Positions 54,577 through 62,752 of a stretch of DNA of 64,000 bases are shown here, one piece after another (position 1 is the stretch's first letter; every line of letters starts with the position of its first letter). The translations under genes and the position numbers were made by a program. The notes beneath the pieces are model-generated. The model was not told where the DNA came from and ran no database searches. It saw nothing but the letters and a program-made list of their open reading frames with translations. The stretch spans positions 1 through 64,000 of the forward strand of contig JAGBBV010000020.1 in the NCBI GenBank assembly GCA_017938315.1, given 5' to 3'. The DNA comes from Lachnospiraceae bacterium. GTDB lineage: Bacteria; Bacillota; Clostridia; Lachnospirales; Lachnospiraceae.

Positions 54577-54625
54577 AAAGATAAGATTTAAATCTACATA
54601 CTAAAAAGGAAGAGAGGATCATAAA

Positions 54626-54724
54626 ATGGGTATTACCGAAATTATTTTTATTGTAATCATTACAATTTCTTTAGGAGGATGTTTGGTATACAGCATCATA
54701 GAAAACAACAAAAAGAATAAATAA
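54626..54724 (+). CDS. Very small single-span membrane protein (32 residues)
   Basis: The ATG at 54626 follows AGAGAGG and the frame encodes 32 residues: a hydrophobic helix (about 4-24, with GGC near the middle) and a short polar tail NNKKNK. It lies in the 480-base interval between the XRE-pot operon and the lactonase gene, which otherwise holds only promoters. Function unknown; coding is likely given the ribosome binding site and clear helix-plus-basic-tail layout. Confidence 0.55.
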   Translation: MGITEIIFIVIITISLGGCLVYSIIENNKKNK

Positions 54725-54733
54725 ATTTATCTA

Positions 54734-54762
54734 TTAACAACAATTTTAAGATATGCTATACT
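54734..54762 (+). promoter_or_regulatory. Promoter of the lactonase gene
   Basis: TTAACA (54734-54739), 17 bases, TATACT (54757-54762). An inverted repeat (GTACTTTAT/ATAAAGTGTAC, 54763-54788) directly follows. Confidence 0.7.
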
Positions 54763-54824
54763 GTACTTTATAGATGAATAAAGTGTACTATTTGCGGTGA
54801 AAATAGAACTTGGAAGGAAGACTT

Positions 54825-55886
54825 ATGAGTAAAGAAAAGTATGTAGCCTATGTGTCCACTTATACTTCAGGTAACAAGAGCAGTTATGGCATTCGGATTT
54901 ATGATGTAGATGTTGAGAATGGAAGATTTACAGAAAAAGATCAGGTTGAGATTACTAATTCCTCTTATGTGACTGTGTCGCATAATAAGAAGTATTTATA
55001 CTCCATCACAGACTTCGGTGTTGAATCGTATAAGATTATGACTGATGGCAGTTTGGAGTTACTTAATCATGCATCTATTAATGGAATGAGAGGATGCTAT
55101 TTATCAACTGATTATGATGATAAATTTCTCTTTGTAGCAGGATATCATGATGCAAAGCTGACAGCATTAAAAGTAAATTCAGACGGTTCTATCGGGGAGA
55201 TTACGGATGAAATTTTCCATAAAGGATTAGGTAGTGTAGCAGAACGTAATTTCAGACCCCACATAAACTGTGTTAAAATGACAAGAGACAACCGTTTTTT
55301 ATGCGCTGCGGATTTAGGTATGGATCATGTGCTTGTTTATGAACTGAATCATAATAATGGGAAACTTCGTCAAATTGATGTTATTAGAAGCGAGCAGGAA
55401 TCTGCACCAAGACATCTGAAGTTTTCAAAGGATGGAAAATATTTATACATTGTTCATGAATTGAAAAATTATGTAGATGTATATAATTACTCTATAGATG
55501 AACATGGAAATCCGGTGTTTGATAAAATTCAAACGATTTCTACGCTAAATGATTATCATGCAGGAGGTTCGGCGGCCAGTGCGCTGAACTTTTCGGAAGA
55601 TTTTAATTTTTTATGTAGTTCCAATGCAGGTGATAACAGTGTAATTGTTTATTCTATTGATAAAAGCACAGGATTACTTACCAAAATATTTTGTTTGCCG
55701 GTAAGTGGTGATTATCCGAAAGATGCAACACTTTTTCCTGACAACAAGCATTTGGTTTCATTAAACCATGAATCCAATTCTATGACTTTTTTCAGCGTTG
55801 ATACAGAAAAAGGGACATTAGTCATGAATGGAAGAGAATTGAAAGTTGATAGACCGAACTGCGTAATTTTTTACAAGTTATCATAA
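54825..55886 (+). CDS. Lactonase family beta-propeller protein (YkgB-like)
   Basis: The 353-residue protein resembles the 6-phosphogluconolactonase/muconate-cyclase-type seven-bladed propeller family (motifs VSTYTSG, FRPHINCVK, SAPRHLKFSKDGKYLYIVHE, quoted in part). Homologues hydrolyse 6-phosphogluconolactone. The ATG at 54825 follows GGAAGGAAG. It is transcribed alone from a good promoter and ends in a bidirectional terminator shared with aroC. Confidence 0.85.
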   Translation: MSKEKYVAYVSTYTSGNKSSYGIRIYDVDVENGRFTEKDQVEITNSSYVTVSHNKKYLYSITDFGVESYKIMTDGSLELLNHASINGMRGCYLSTDYDDKFLFVAGYHDAKLTALKVNSDGSIGEITDEIFHKGLGSVAERNFRPHINCVKMTRDNRFLCAADLGMDHVLVYELNHNNGKLRQIDVIRSEQESAPRHLKFSKDGKYLYIVHELKNYVDVYNYSIDEHGNPVFDKIQTISTLNDYHAGGSAASALNFSEDFNFLCSSNAGDNSVIVYSIDKSTGLLTKIFCLPVSGDYPKDATLFPDNKHLVSLNHESNSMTFFSVDTEKGTLVMNGRELKVDRPNCVIFYKLS

Positions 55887-55891
55887 AAAAT

Positions 55892-55934
55892 AAAGATGCC
55901 CTATGTATTGCGATTACATAGAGGCATCTTTTTA
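55892..55934. terminator. Bidirectional terminator between the lactonase gene and aroC
   Basis: AAAGATGCC with CTATGTA (55892-55907) pairs with TACATAG and GGCATCTTT (55915-55931), one bulged base, and a T tract after it. Confidence 0.85.
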
Positions 55935-55936
55935 TA

Positions 55937-57037
55937 TTACTGTATATAAAAATCTTTAAAATAATCAACTCGGGAACTCATATTCAACATACAGGCATCA
56001 AGGATTGTTAATGCTGCCATGGCTTCAACGACCACAACGGCTCTTGGAACAATAATGGGGTCATGACGTCCTTTGATTTCAACTTCAATATTTTCTCCAT
56101 TTTTGTTAACGGTGTGTTGTTTGCTGAAAATGGAAGGAGTGGGTTTGAAGTGAGCTCTAAGGATGATGTTGGAACCGTCACTAATACCACCTAAAATGCC
56201 GCCGGAGTGATTTGTCTTTTTATAGATATTGTTTTCATTTATAAAAAAAGGATCATTGTTTTCGGAACCTTTTGCGGAAGATGCCATAATACCGTCACCA
56301 ATTTCAACCGCCTTCACAGCCCCGATAGACATTATTGCTTTTGACAGATTAGCATCCAATTTTTCGAAAACAGGATCGCCAATTCCTGCGGGAATACCCG
56401 ATATAATACATTCCACAACGCCTCCGGAGGAGTCCTTTTGTTTCATACATTCGGATAAATATGCTGTTGCTTTTTCGTCTGCAAGACGGTCCGGCATACA
56501 AGTAGCAGTGTTCAAAATAGCATCCCTGTTAAATTTAGTGAGATCAGCAGAAATGGGACCGATAGAGCGGGTATATGCCATGACGTTAATGCCGATTTCT
56601 TTTAATATTTTTGCAGCAATAGCACCGGCTGCAACACGTCCTATCGTTTCGCGTCCCGAAGAACGTCCACCTCCACGATAGTCACGGAAACCATATTTTT
56701 CATCAAAAGTATAATCTGCATGCCCCGGACGATAATACGATGCGATTTCACTGTAATCAGAAGATTTTTGGGAAGTGTTTGGAACGAAAAGAGAAATAGG
56801 TGTTCCTGTTGTTCTTCCATCAAAAACGCCGGAAAGGATTTCTACCCGGTCATCTTCCTTTCTGGGAGTAGTGATAGTACTTTGTCCTGGTTTCCTTCTG
56901 TTGAGATATAATTGAATATCTTCTTCACATAAAGGAAGGCCTGCGGGACATCCATCAATAACAACACCTAAAGCTTTTCCGTGAGATTCCCCCCAAGTGG
57001 TTATTTTAAATATAGTACCATATGTAGAACCAGCCAT
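55937..57037 (-). CDS. aroC: Chorismate synthase
   Basis: AroC makes chorismate from EPSP, the last shikimate step, with reduced FMN. The 366-residue protein starts near the family signature GTIFKITTWGESHG and contains RKEDDRVEILSGVFDGRTTGTPI and GGRSSGRETIGRVAAG motifs (quoted in part). The gene is read from its own promoter on the minus strand. No other shikimate gene is in the window. Confidence 0.96.
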   Translation of the reverse strand: MAGSTYGTIFKITTWGESHGKALGVVIDGCPAGLPLCEEDIQLYLNRRKPGQSTITTPRKEDDRVEILSGVFDGRTTGTPISLFVPNTSQKSSDYSEIASYYRPGHADYTFDEKYGFRDYRGGGRSSGRETIGRVAAGAIAAKILKEIGINVMAYTRSIGPISADLTKFNRDAILNTATCMPDRLADEKATAYLSECMKQKDSSGGVVECIISGIPAGIGDPVFEKLDANLSKAIMSIGAVKAVEIGDGIMASSAKGSENNDPFFINENNIYKKTNHSGGILGGISDGSNIILRAHFKPTPSIFSKQHTVNKNGENIEVEIKGRHDPIIVPRAVVVVEAMAALTILDACMLNMSSRVDYFKDFYIQ

Positions 57038-57085
57038 AAAGATGAAATCCTTTCTGTATCATTTTTTGTTTATACACAACATATG

Positions 57086-57114
57086 ATTATAGCGGAAAAT
57101 AAAATCAGAGGCAA
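57086..57114 (-). promoter_or_regulatory. aroC promoter
   Basis: On the minus strand: TTGCCT (57114-57109), 17 bases, TATAAT (57091-57086). Confidence 0.7.
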
Positions 57115-57216
57115 CAAAATAGGAATAATTTATAACAAAAATCATAAAAATAGTGCATAAATATTATATTTATGATATTATAAAAACAATGCAAAAGAAA
57201 AATAAGTGGGGTACTA

Positions 57217-58317
57217 ATGAAACGGTCATTTAGAGACAGAACAACATCTTTTTTCATATACATGGGAAAAAGAAACAGATTGCTTAAACTTCCGGCGATT
57301 ATCGGATTGGCAGTCTGTGTTTTGTTGTGCAATATTGGCGACTATTTCAGAAAGGGAACCAAGCGCTTTGCATGTACTATTTTTATTTTATTGTGTTTTA
57401 TGCTTGGAAACAGCTTTGCATATCCCGTTTTTCAAGAAGAAATGGGATTTGTTTCGGAAGAAGAGATTGCGAACAATGTACCTGCTACCGCGGAGTCTGA
57501 TATTACATTAATGTCTTACGAAGAAACAACATTTGATAATTTACCTATTTTAGATGACGAAGATGTTCTGGAAGGGTATGATGATGCGGAACTTCATGAG
57601 ATGGATAAAGCCGAAAAATATTTTTTGACAGATATTTTGGAAGAAAACAGTGATATTATAGATAGCAATGTAACACAAACTATATCTGACGATACAAATA
57701 TAGAAACAAATATAGAAACAAATATAGAAACAAATTTCTCGGTAGATGACTGGAAACTTGTTTTAATTAATAAGCAGCATCCTGTTCCGGAGGAGTATTC
57801 TTTCGAACTTGGAAATATAAAAACCGTTAAAGGAATTATGCAATGTGATGAACGTATTATAGAAGAATTGCTTGGAATGATGCAAGCGGCTAAAAATGAT
57901 GGTGTAACACTTGCAATTTGTTCTCCTTATCGTGACTTAAACAGACAAAAGGTTTTGTTTAACCGAAAAATTGAAGCATATATGGCAAAAGGAATGTCAT
58001 ATATGGAGGCATATACCATTTCTTCGCAAGCAGTTACGGTTCCTGGGGCAAGTGAACATCAAATAGGACTTGCTATTGATATTATATCTGATGAATATGT
58101 GACGCTTGATGAAGGTTTTGCAAATACAGATGCAGGAAAATGGCTTGCGGAACATAGCTGTGAGTATGGCTTTATTTTGCGGTATCCTAAAGGCAAGGAG
58201 TATATTACCGGAATTGAATATGAACCTTGGCATTTCCGTTATGTAGGAAAAGAAGCAGCACAGCTTATTACCAAGGAAGGTATTACATTAGAAGAATTTT
58301 GGAATAAATATTTATAA
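57217..58317 (+). CDS. VanY-type D-alanyl-D-alanine carboxypeptidase
   Basis: The 366-residue protein has hydrophobic segments near 22-40 and 48-66 and a low-complexity acidic region (about 85-180) with an in-frame TNIE repeat. The VanY domain follows (about 190-366) with zinc ligands H281 and D288 in SEHQIGLAID and E336/H339 in EPWH. It trims D-Ala from peptidoglycan stem peptides. No vancomycin-resistance genes (vanHAX) are near, so this is likely a housekeeping wall enzyme. A GGGG ribosome binding site precedes the ATG. Confidence 0.88.
   Translation: MKRSFRDRTTSFFIYMGKRNRLLKLPAIIGLAVCVLLCNIGDYFRKGTKRFACTIFILLCFMLGNSFAYPVFQEEMGFVSEEEIANNVPATAESDITLMSYEETTFDNLPILDDEDVLEGYDDAELHEMDKAEKYFLTDILEENSDIIDSNVTQTISDDTNIETNIETNIETNFSVDDWKLVLINKQHPVPEEYSFELGNIKTVKGIMQCDERIIEELLGMMQAAKNDGVTLAICSPYRDLNRQKVLFNRKIEAYMAKGMSYMEAYTISSQAVTVPGASEHQIGLAIDIISDEYVTLDEGFANTDAGKWLAEHSCEYGFILRYPKGKEYITGIEYEPWHFRYVGKEAAQLITKEGITLEEFWNKYL
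57694..57735 (+). repeat. 12-base tandem repeat inside the VanY gene
   Basis: Three exact copies of ACAAATATAGAA (57694-57705, 57706-57717, 57718-57729) and half of a fourth. Each unit encodes Thr-Asn-Ile-Glu, so copy number can vary without frameshift. Confidence 0.9.
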
Positions 58318-58341
58318 AAATAGTGACTGTAAGGAGATATT

Positions 58342-59469
58342 ATGTATCGACTGATTAAACAGGAAGGCAGAGCAAAAAGAGGGGAGTTTACCACAGTTCA
58401 TGGGGTAATACAAACCCCTGTTTTTATGAATGTAGGTACTGTTGCCGCAATTAAAGGGGCTGTATCTACAGAAGATTTAGAACAAATAAAAACACAGGTA
58501 GAACTTTCAAATACCTATCATCTACATGTAAGACCCGGCGATAAACTGATCAAGGAGTTCGGGGGTCTCCATAAATTTATGTCATGGGACAAACCCATTC
58601 TTACAGATTCCGGTGGATTTCAGGTCTTTTCCCTTGCATCTCTTCGAAAAATCAAAGAAGAAGGCGTTTACTTTAATTCCCATATTGATGGAAGAAAGAT
58701 CTTTATGGGGCCGGAAGAAAGTATGCAAATCCAATCAAATTTGGCATCTACAATAGCAATGGCATTTGATGAATGTCCGTCAAGTAAGGCTGACCGAAAT
58801 TATGTACAGGCTTCCGTTGACCGTACCACAAGGTGGCTGCTTAGGTGCAAAAATGAGATGACCCGTTTAAATAGTCTTGAAGATACAATTAATAATAAAC
58901 AGATGTTATTTGGGATTAATCAGGGGGCGATTTTTTCGGATATCCGAATTGAACATGCTAAGCGCATTTCCGAATTTGATTTGGACGGATATGCTGTTGG
59001 AGGTCTTGCGGTAGGTGAATCCCACGAAGAAATGTATTATATATTAGAAGAAACGGTTCCCTATTTACCGAAGGATAAGCCGACGTATTTGATGGGGGTG
59101 GGAACACCGGCCAATATACTGGAAGCTGTAGAACGCGGTGTGGATTTCTTTGATTGCGTATATCCCACAAGAAACGGTCGTCACGGACATTTATATACAA
59201 ATTCCGGAAAGATTAATTTGTTTAATGCCAAATATGAACTGGATGACAGACCCATTGAACCGGGATGTGAGTGCCAGGCCTGCAAGAGATATTCCCGCGG
59301 GTATATCAGGCATTTACTAAAGGCAAAAGAAATGCTTGGAATGCGCTTGTGTGTTTTACACAATCTTTATTTCTACAATACTATGATGGAAGAAATAAGG
59401 GATGCTCTTGATAAGGGTGAGTTTGCAGTATACAAAAAAAGAAAGTTAGAAGGAATGTCACAAATATAA
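58342..59469 (+). CDS. tgt: Queuine tRNA-ribosyltransferase
   Basis: Tgt exchanges guanine-34 of Asn, Asp, His and Tyr tRNAs for preQ1. The 375-residue protein has LTDSGGFQVFSL, GGLAVGESHE, the substrate-binding region and a C-terminal zinc site (C-E-C-Q-A-C with a following histidine). AGGAGAT precedes the ATG. yajC, with its own promoter, follows, the common tgt-yajC order. Confidence 0.96.
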   Translation: MYRLIKQEGRAKRGEFTTVHGVIQTPVFMNVGTVAAIKGAVSTEDLEQIKTQVELSNTYHLHVRPGDKLIKEFGGLHKFMSWDKPILTDSGGFQVFSLASLRKIKEEGVYFNSHIDGRKIFMGPEESMQIQSNLASTIAMAFDECPSSKADRNYVQASVDRTTRWLLRCKNEMTRLNSLEDTINNKQMLFGINQGAIFSDIRIEHAKRISEFDLDGYAVGGLAVGESHEEMYYILEETVPYLPKDKPTYLMGVGTPANILEAVERGVDFFDCVYPTRNGRHGHLYTNSGKINLFNAKYELDDRPIEPGCECQACKRYSRGYIRHLLKAKEMLGMRLCVLHNLYFYNTMMEEIRDALDKGEFAVYKKRKLEGMSQI

Positions 59470-59477
59470 GAAAAGGC

Positions 59478-59506
59478 TTGTTTTTGAGAGCAAGATTGTG
59501 TATTAT
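59478..59506 (+). promoter_or_regulatory. Promoter of yajC
   Basis: TTGTTT (59478-59483), 17 bases, TATTAT (59501-59506). The spacing is ideal. Confidence 0.5.
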
Positions 59507-59557
59507 ATTTTTTAGACAAAATGAGTAAGCATATATATTGATTTAGGAGGAACCAGA

Positions 59558-59881
59558 ATGGGAATCTTATTAACAGCAGATGCAGCACAGGCCGGAGCAG
59601 CAGCCGGTGGCGGAATTGTCATGGTACTTTATATTGTACTTATTTTTGCGTTTCTTTATTTCTTTATGATTAGACCGCAGAAAAAAGAACAAAAGAAAAT
59701 GGCAGCCATGTTATCCGCTCTGGAGACCGGTGATTGTGTTTTAACCAGCAGTGGTTTTTACGGAATTGTTATTGATATTACAGATGACACAGTAATTGTA
59801 GAATTTGGTAATAACAAGAACTGCCGTATTCCCATGCAGAAGACTGCAATTGCGCAGGTAGAAAAAGCAAATGCAGAATAA
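59558..59881 (+). CDS. yajC: Preprotein translocase subunit YajC
   Basis: The 107-residue protein has an N-terminal membrane helix (about 20-40) followed by RPQKKEQKK and a small soluble domain with the GDCVLTSSGFYGIV motif. YajC associates with SecDF. TTTAGGAGG precedes the ATG. secD/secF are not in the window; tgt is immediately upstream. Confidence 0.93.
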   Translation: MGILLTADAAQAGAAAGGGIVMVLYIVLIFAFLYFFMIRPQKKEQKKMAAMLSALETGDCVLTSSGFYGIVIDITDDTVIVEFGNNKNCRIPMQKTAIAQVEKANAE

Positions 59882-59900
59882 AGTATTATGAGTTGGAAAT

Positions 59901-59926
59901 AAGGCGCAATATGCGCCTTATTTTAT
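59901..59926 (+). terminator. Terminator after yajC
   Basis: AAGGCGCA (59901-59908) pairs with TGCGCCTT (59912-59919) around a three-base loop, then ATTTTATT. Confidence 0.75.
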
Positions 59927-59947
59927 TACTATAGGGAGGATAGAAAT

Positions 59948-61033
59948 ATGAAACTTAATATTACCTGTATTCCGGGTGACGGAATCGGACCGGAAATTGT
60001 AGCAGAAGCAAAAAAAGTATTAGATAAGGTTGCTACTGTCTATGGACATGAGATTACATATAAGGATATATTAATGGGCGGTGCTTCAATTGATGTACAT
60101 GGTATTCCACTTACGGATGAAGCAATTGCTGATGCGAAAAGTGCAGATGCTGTTCTTATGGGATCCATTGGTGGAGATACAACCACATCACCGTGGTATA
60201 AGCTTCCGCCGGATAAAAGACCGGAAGCGGGATTATTAAAAATCCGTAAAGCATTAAATTTATTTGCCAATTTGCGTCCGGCAGTATTATATGAAGAACT
60301 TGCGGATGCATGTCCTTTAAGAAAAGATATTATCGAAGCCGGATTTGATATGCTCATTATGAGAGAACTTACCGGAGGACTATATTTTGGAGAACGCCGT
60401 ACAATAGAAGAAAATGGCATTCGGAAAGCAATTGATACTCTTACATATGATGAAAATGAAATTAGGAGAATTGCAATCAAAGGTTTTGACATTGCAATGA
60501 AACGCCGTAAAAAAGTAACCAGTGTGGATAAGGCAAATGTGCTTGATTCATCCAGACTTTGGAGAAAAGTAGTGGAGGAAGTTGCACAGGATTATCCCGA
60601 AGTAACTCTAGAACATATGTTAGTTGATAATTGTGCCATGCAACTTGTAAAGGACCCTGCACAGTTTGATGTAATATTAACAGAGAACATGTTTGGAGAC
60701 ATTTTATCAGATGAAGCAAGCATGGTAACTGGTTCCATAGGTATGCTTGCAAGTGCTTCTTTAAATGACAGCAAGTTTGGTTTATACGAACCAAGTCATG
60801 GCTCAGCACCCGACATTGCCGGAAAAGATATTGCTAACCCTATTGCTACAATTCTTTCAGCAGCTATGATGCTCCGTTATTCTTTTGATTTAGATAAGGA
60901 AGCAGATGCTGTAGAAGCAGCAGTTAAAGCGGTATTAAATAAAGGCTATCGCACCGGCGATATCATGTCTGAAGGTTGCACACTTGTTGGTTGCAAAAAA
61001 ATGGGTGATTTATTAACAAATGAAATCGTATAA
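59948..61033 (+). CDS. leuB: 3-isopropylmalate dehydrogenase
   Basis: LeuB oxidatively decarboxylates 3-isopropylmalate in leucine synthesis. The 361-residue protein has the family motifs PGDGIGPE near the N-terminus, [24 protein letters not shown], and the metal/cofactor segment [10 protein letters not shown]. Starts after GGGAGG. ilvD follows after 26 bases. leuA and leuCD are not in this window. Confidence 0.95.
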   Translation: MKLNITCIPGDGIGPEIVAEAKKVLDKVATVYGHEITYKDILMGGASIDVHGIPLTDEAIADAKSADAVLMGSIGGDTTTSPWYKLPPDKRPEAGLLKIRKALNLFANLRPAVLYEELADACPLRKDIIEAGFDMLIMRELTGGLYFGERRTIEENGIRKAIDTLTYDENEIRRIAIKGFDIAMKRRKKVTSVDKANVLDSSRLWRKVVEEVAQDYPEVTLEHMLVDNCAMQLVKDPAQFDVILTENMFGDILSDEASMVTGSIGMLASASLNDSKFGLYEPSHGSAPDIAGKDIANPIATILSAAMMLRYSFDLDKEADAVEAAVKAVLNKGYRTGDIMSEGCTLVGCKKMGDLLTNEIV

Positions 61034-61059
61034 TGATTGTGATAAGGAGACGAATTAAA

Positions 61060-62736
61060 ATGAAAAGTGATAATGTAAAAGCAGGCGCTGCACAGGCACC
61101 TCATAGAAGTTTATTTAATGCACTGGGATTTACTGAAGAAGAAATGAAGAAACCTATGGTGGGTATTGTCAGCTCATACAATGAAATTGTACCCGGACAT
61201 ATGAATCTTGATAAAATTGTAAATGCTGTAAAACAAGGTGTTGCTGAGGCAGGTGGTGTTCCTGTTGTTTTCCCGGCTATTGCAGTTTGCGATGGAATTG
61301 CTATGGGGCATCTCGGCATGAAATATTCGCTTGTTACCAGAGATTTAATTGCCGATTCTACAGAAAGTATGGCGTTGGCACATCAGTTTGATGCACTTGT
61401 TATGGTGCCAAACTGTGATAAAAATGTTCCCGGCTTATTAATGGCTGCTGCAAGAATTAATGTACCTACCGTATTTGTATCCGGTGGACCTATGCTTGCA
61501 GGAAGAGTAAAAGGTAAAAAAACAAGTTTGTCCTCTATGTTTGAGGCTGTAGGGGCACATGCAGCTGGTACTATGACAGAGGAAGATGTTCTTGAATACG
61601 AACAGAAGGCATGTCCTACTTGCGGTTCTTGTTCTGGTATGTATACAGCTAATTCCATGAACTGCTTAACAGAAGCACTTGGAATGGGACTGGGTGGAAA
61701 CGGAACAATTCCTGCAGTTTACTCTGACAGAATCAGACTTGCAAAGCATGCAGGTATGGCTGTAATGGAAATGTACCGTAAAAATATTTGCCCTAGAGAT
61801 ATCATTACTAAGGAAGCTATTTTAAATGCCCTTACTGTGGATATGGCACTTGGATGTTCTACAAATTCTATGTTACATATTCCTGCTATTGCCCATGAAA
61901 TTGGTTTTGATTTTGATATTGCACTTGCGAATGAAATCAGTGAAAAGACACCAAACTTATGTCATCTTGCACCGGCAGGTCCTACCTATATGGAAGATTT
62001 AAATGAAGCCGGCGGTGTTTACGCTGTTATGAAACAACTTGCCGATATTAATCTTCTTTATACAGATTGTATGACCGTAAACGGAAAAACAATTGGAGAA
62101 TGTATTGCTAATGCAACAAATAAGGATCCGGAAGTAATCAGACCCCTTGATAATCCTTATTCAAAAACAGGTGGTCTGGCTGTACTTAAGGGAAATCTTG
62201 CACCTGATGGCAGTGTTGTGAAGCGCTCTGCTGTTGTGGAAGAAATGATGGTACATGAAGGACCTGCAAGAGTATTTGATTGTGAAGAAGATGCAATTGC
62301 AGCTATAAAATGCGGTAAAATTGTTGCCGGTGATGTTGTAGTAATCCGCTATGAAGGTCCTAAAGGAGGACCGGGTATGCGTGAAATGCTAAATCCCACC
62401 TCTGCAATAGCAGGTATGGGCCTTGGTTCAAGTGTTGCATTAATTACGGATGGCCGTTTTTCCGGCGCTTCAAGAGGTGCATCCATTGGACATGTATCAC
62501 CGGAAGCCGCTGTGTGTGGTCCAATAGCGCTTGTAGAAGAAGGAGATATTATCAGCATTAATATTCCGGAAATGAAACTTAATGTAAATGTTTCTGATGA
62601 AGAAATGGCAAAAAGAAAAGAAAAATGGCAACCAAGAGAACCTAAAGTAACTTCCGGCTATCTTGCAAGATACAGAGAAATGGTAACAAGCGGTAACAGA
62701 GGGGCAATTTTAGAAATCCCCGGCCAGAACAAATAA
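61060..62736 (+). CDS. ilvD: Dihydroxy-acid dehydratase
   Basis: IlvD is an iron-sulfur dehydratase in isoleucine and valine synthesis. The 558-residue protein has the cluster cysteines in PNCDKNVPG and [18 protein letters not shown], and GRFSGASRG near the end. The ATG at 61060 follows AAGGAG. ilvB starts 16 bases after the stop, and leuB precedes it, so one operon is likely. Confidence 0.96.
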   Translation: MKSDNVKAGAAQAPHRSLFNALGFTEEEMKKPMVGIVSSYNEIVPGHMNLDKIVNAVKQGVAEAGGVPVVFPAIAVCDGIAMGHLGMKYSLVTRDLIADSTESMALAHQFDALVMVPNCDKNVPGLLMAAARINVPTVFVSGGPMLAGRVKGKKTSLSSMFEAVGAHAAGTMTEEDVLEYEQKACPTCGSCSGMYTANSMNCLTEALGMGLGGNGTIPAVYSDRIRLAKHAGMAVMEMYRKNICPRDIITKEAILNALTVDMALGCSTNSMLHIPAIAHEIGFDFDIALANEISEKTPNLCHLAPAGPTYMEDLNEAGGVYAVMKQLADINLLYTDCMTVNGKTIGECIANATNKDPEVIRPLDNPYSKTGGLAVLKGNLAPDGSVVKRSAVVEEMMVHEGPARVFDCEEDAIAAIKCGKIVAGDVVVIRYEGPKGGPGMREMLNPTSAIAGMGLGSSVALITDGRFSGASRGASIGHVSPEAAVCGPIALVEEGDIISINIPEMKLNVNVSDEEMAKRKEKWQPREPKVTSGYLARYREMVTSGNRGAILEIPGQNK

Positions 62737-62752
62737 AAGGGAGGATGTACAG

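Noticed and set aside
59882-59947. T-box or leucine attenuator before leuB-ilvD-ilvB
   Set aside because: The gap is only 66 bases and holds the yajC terminator; no T-box specifier stem or leader peptide fits.
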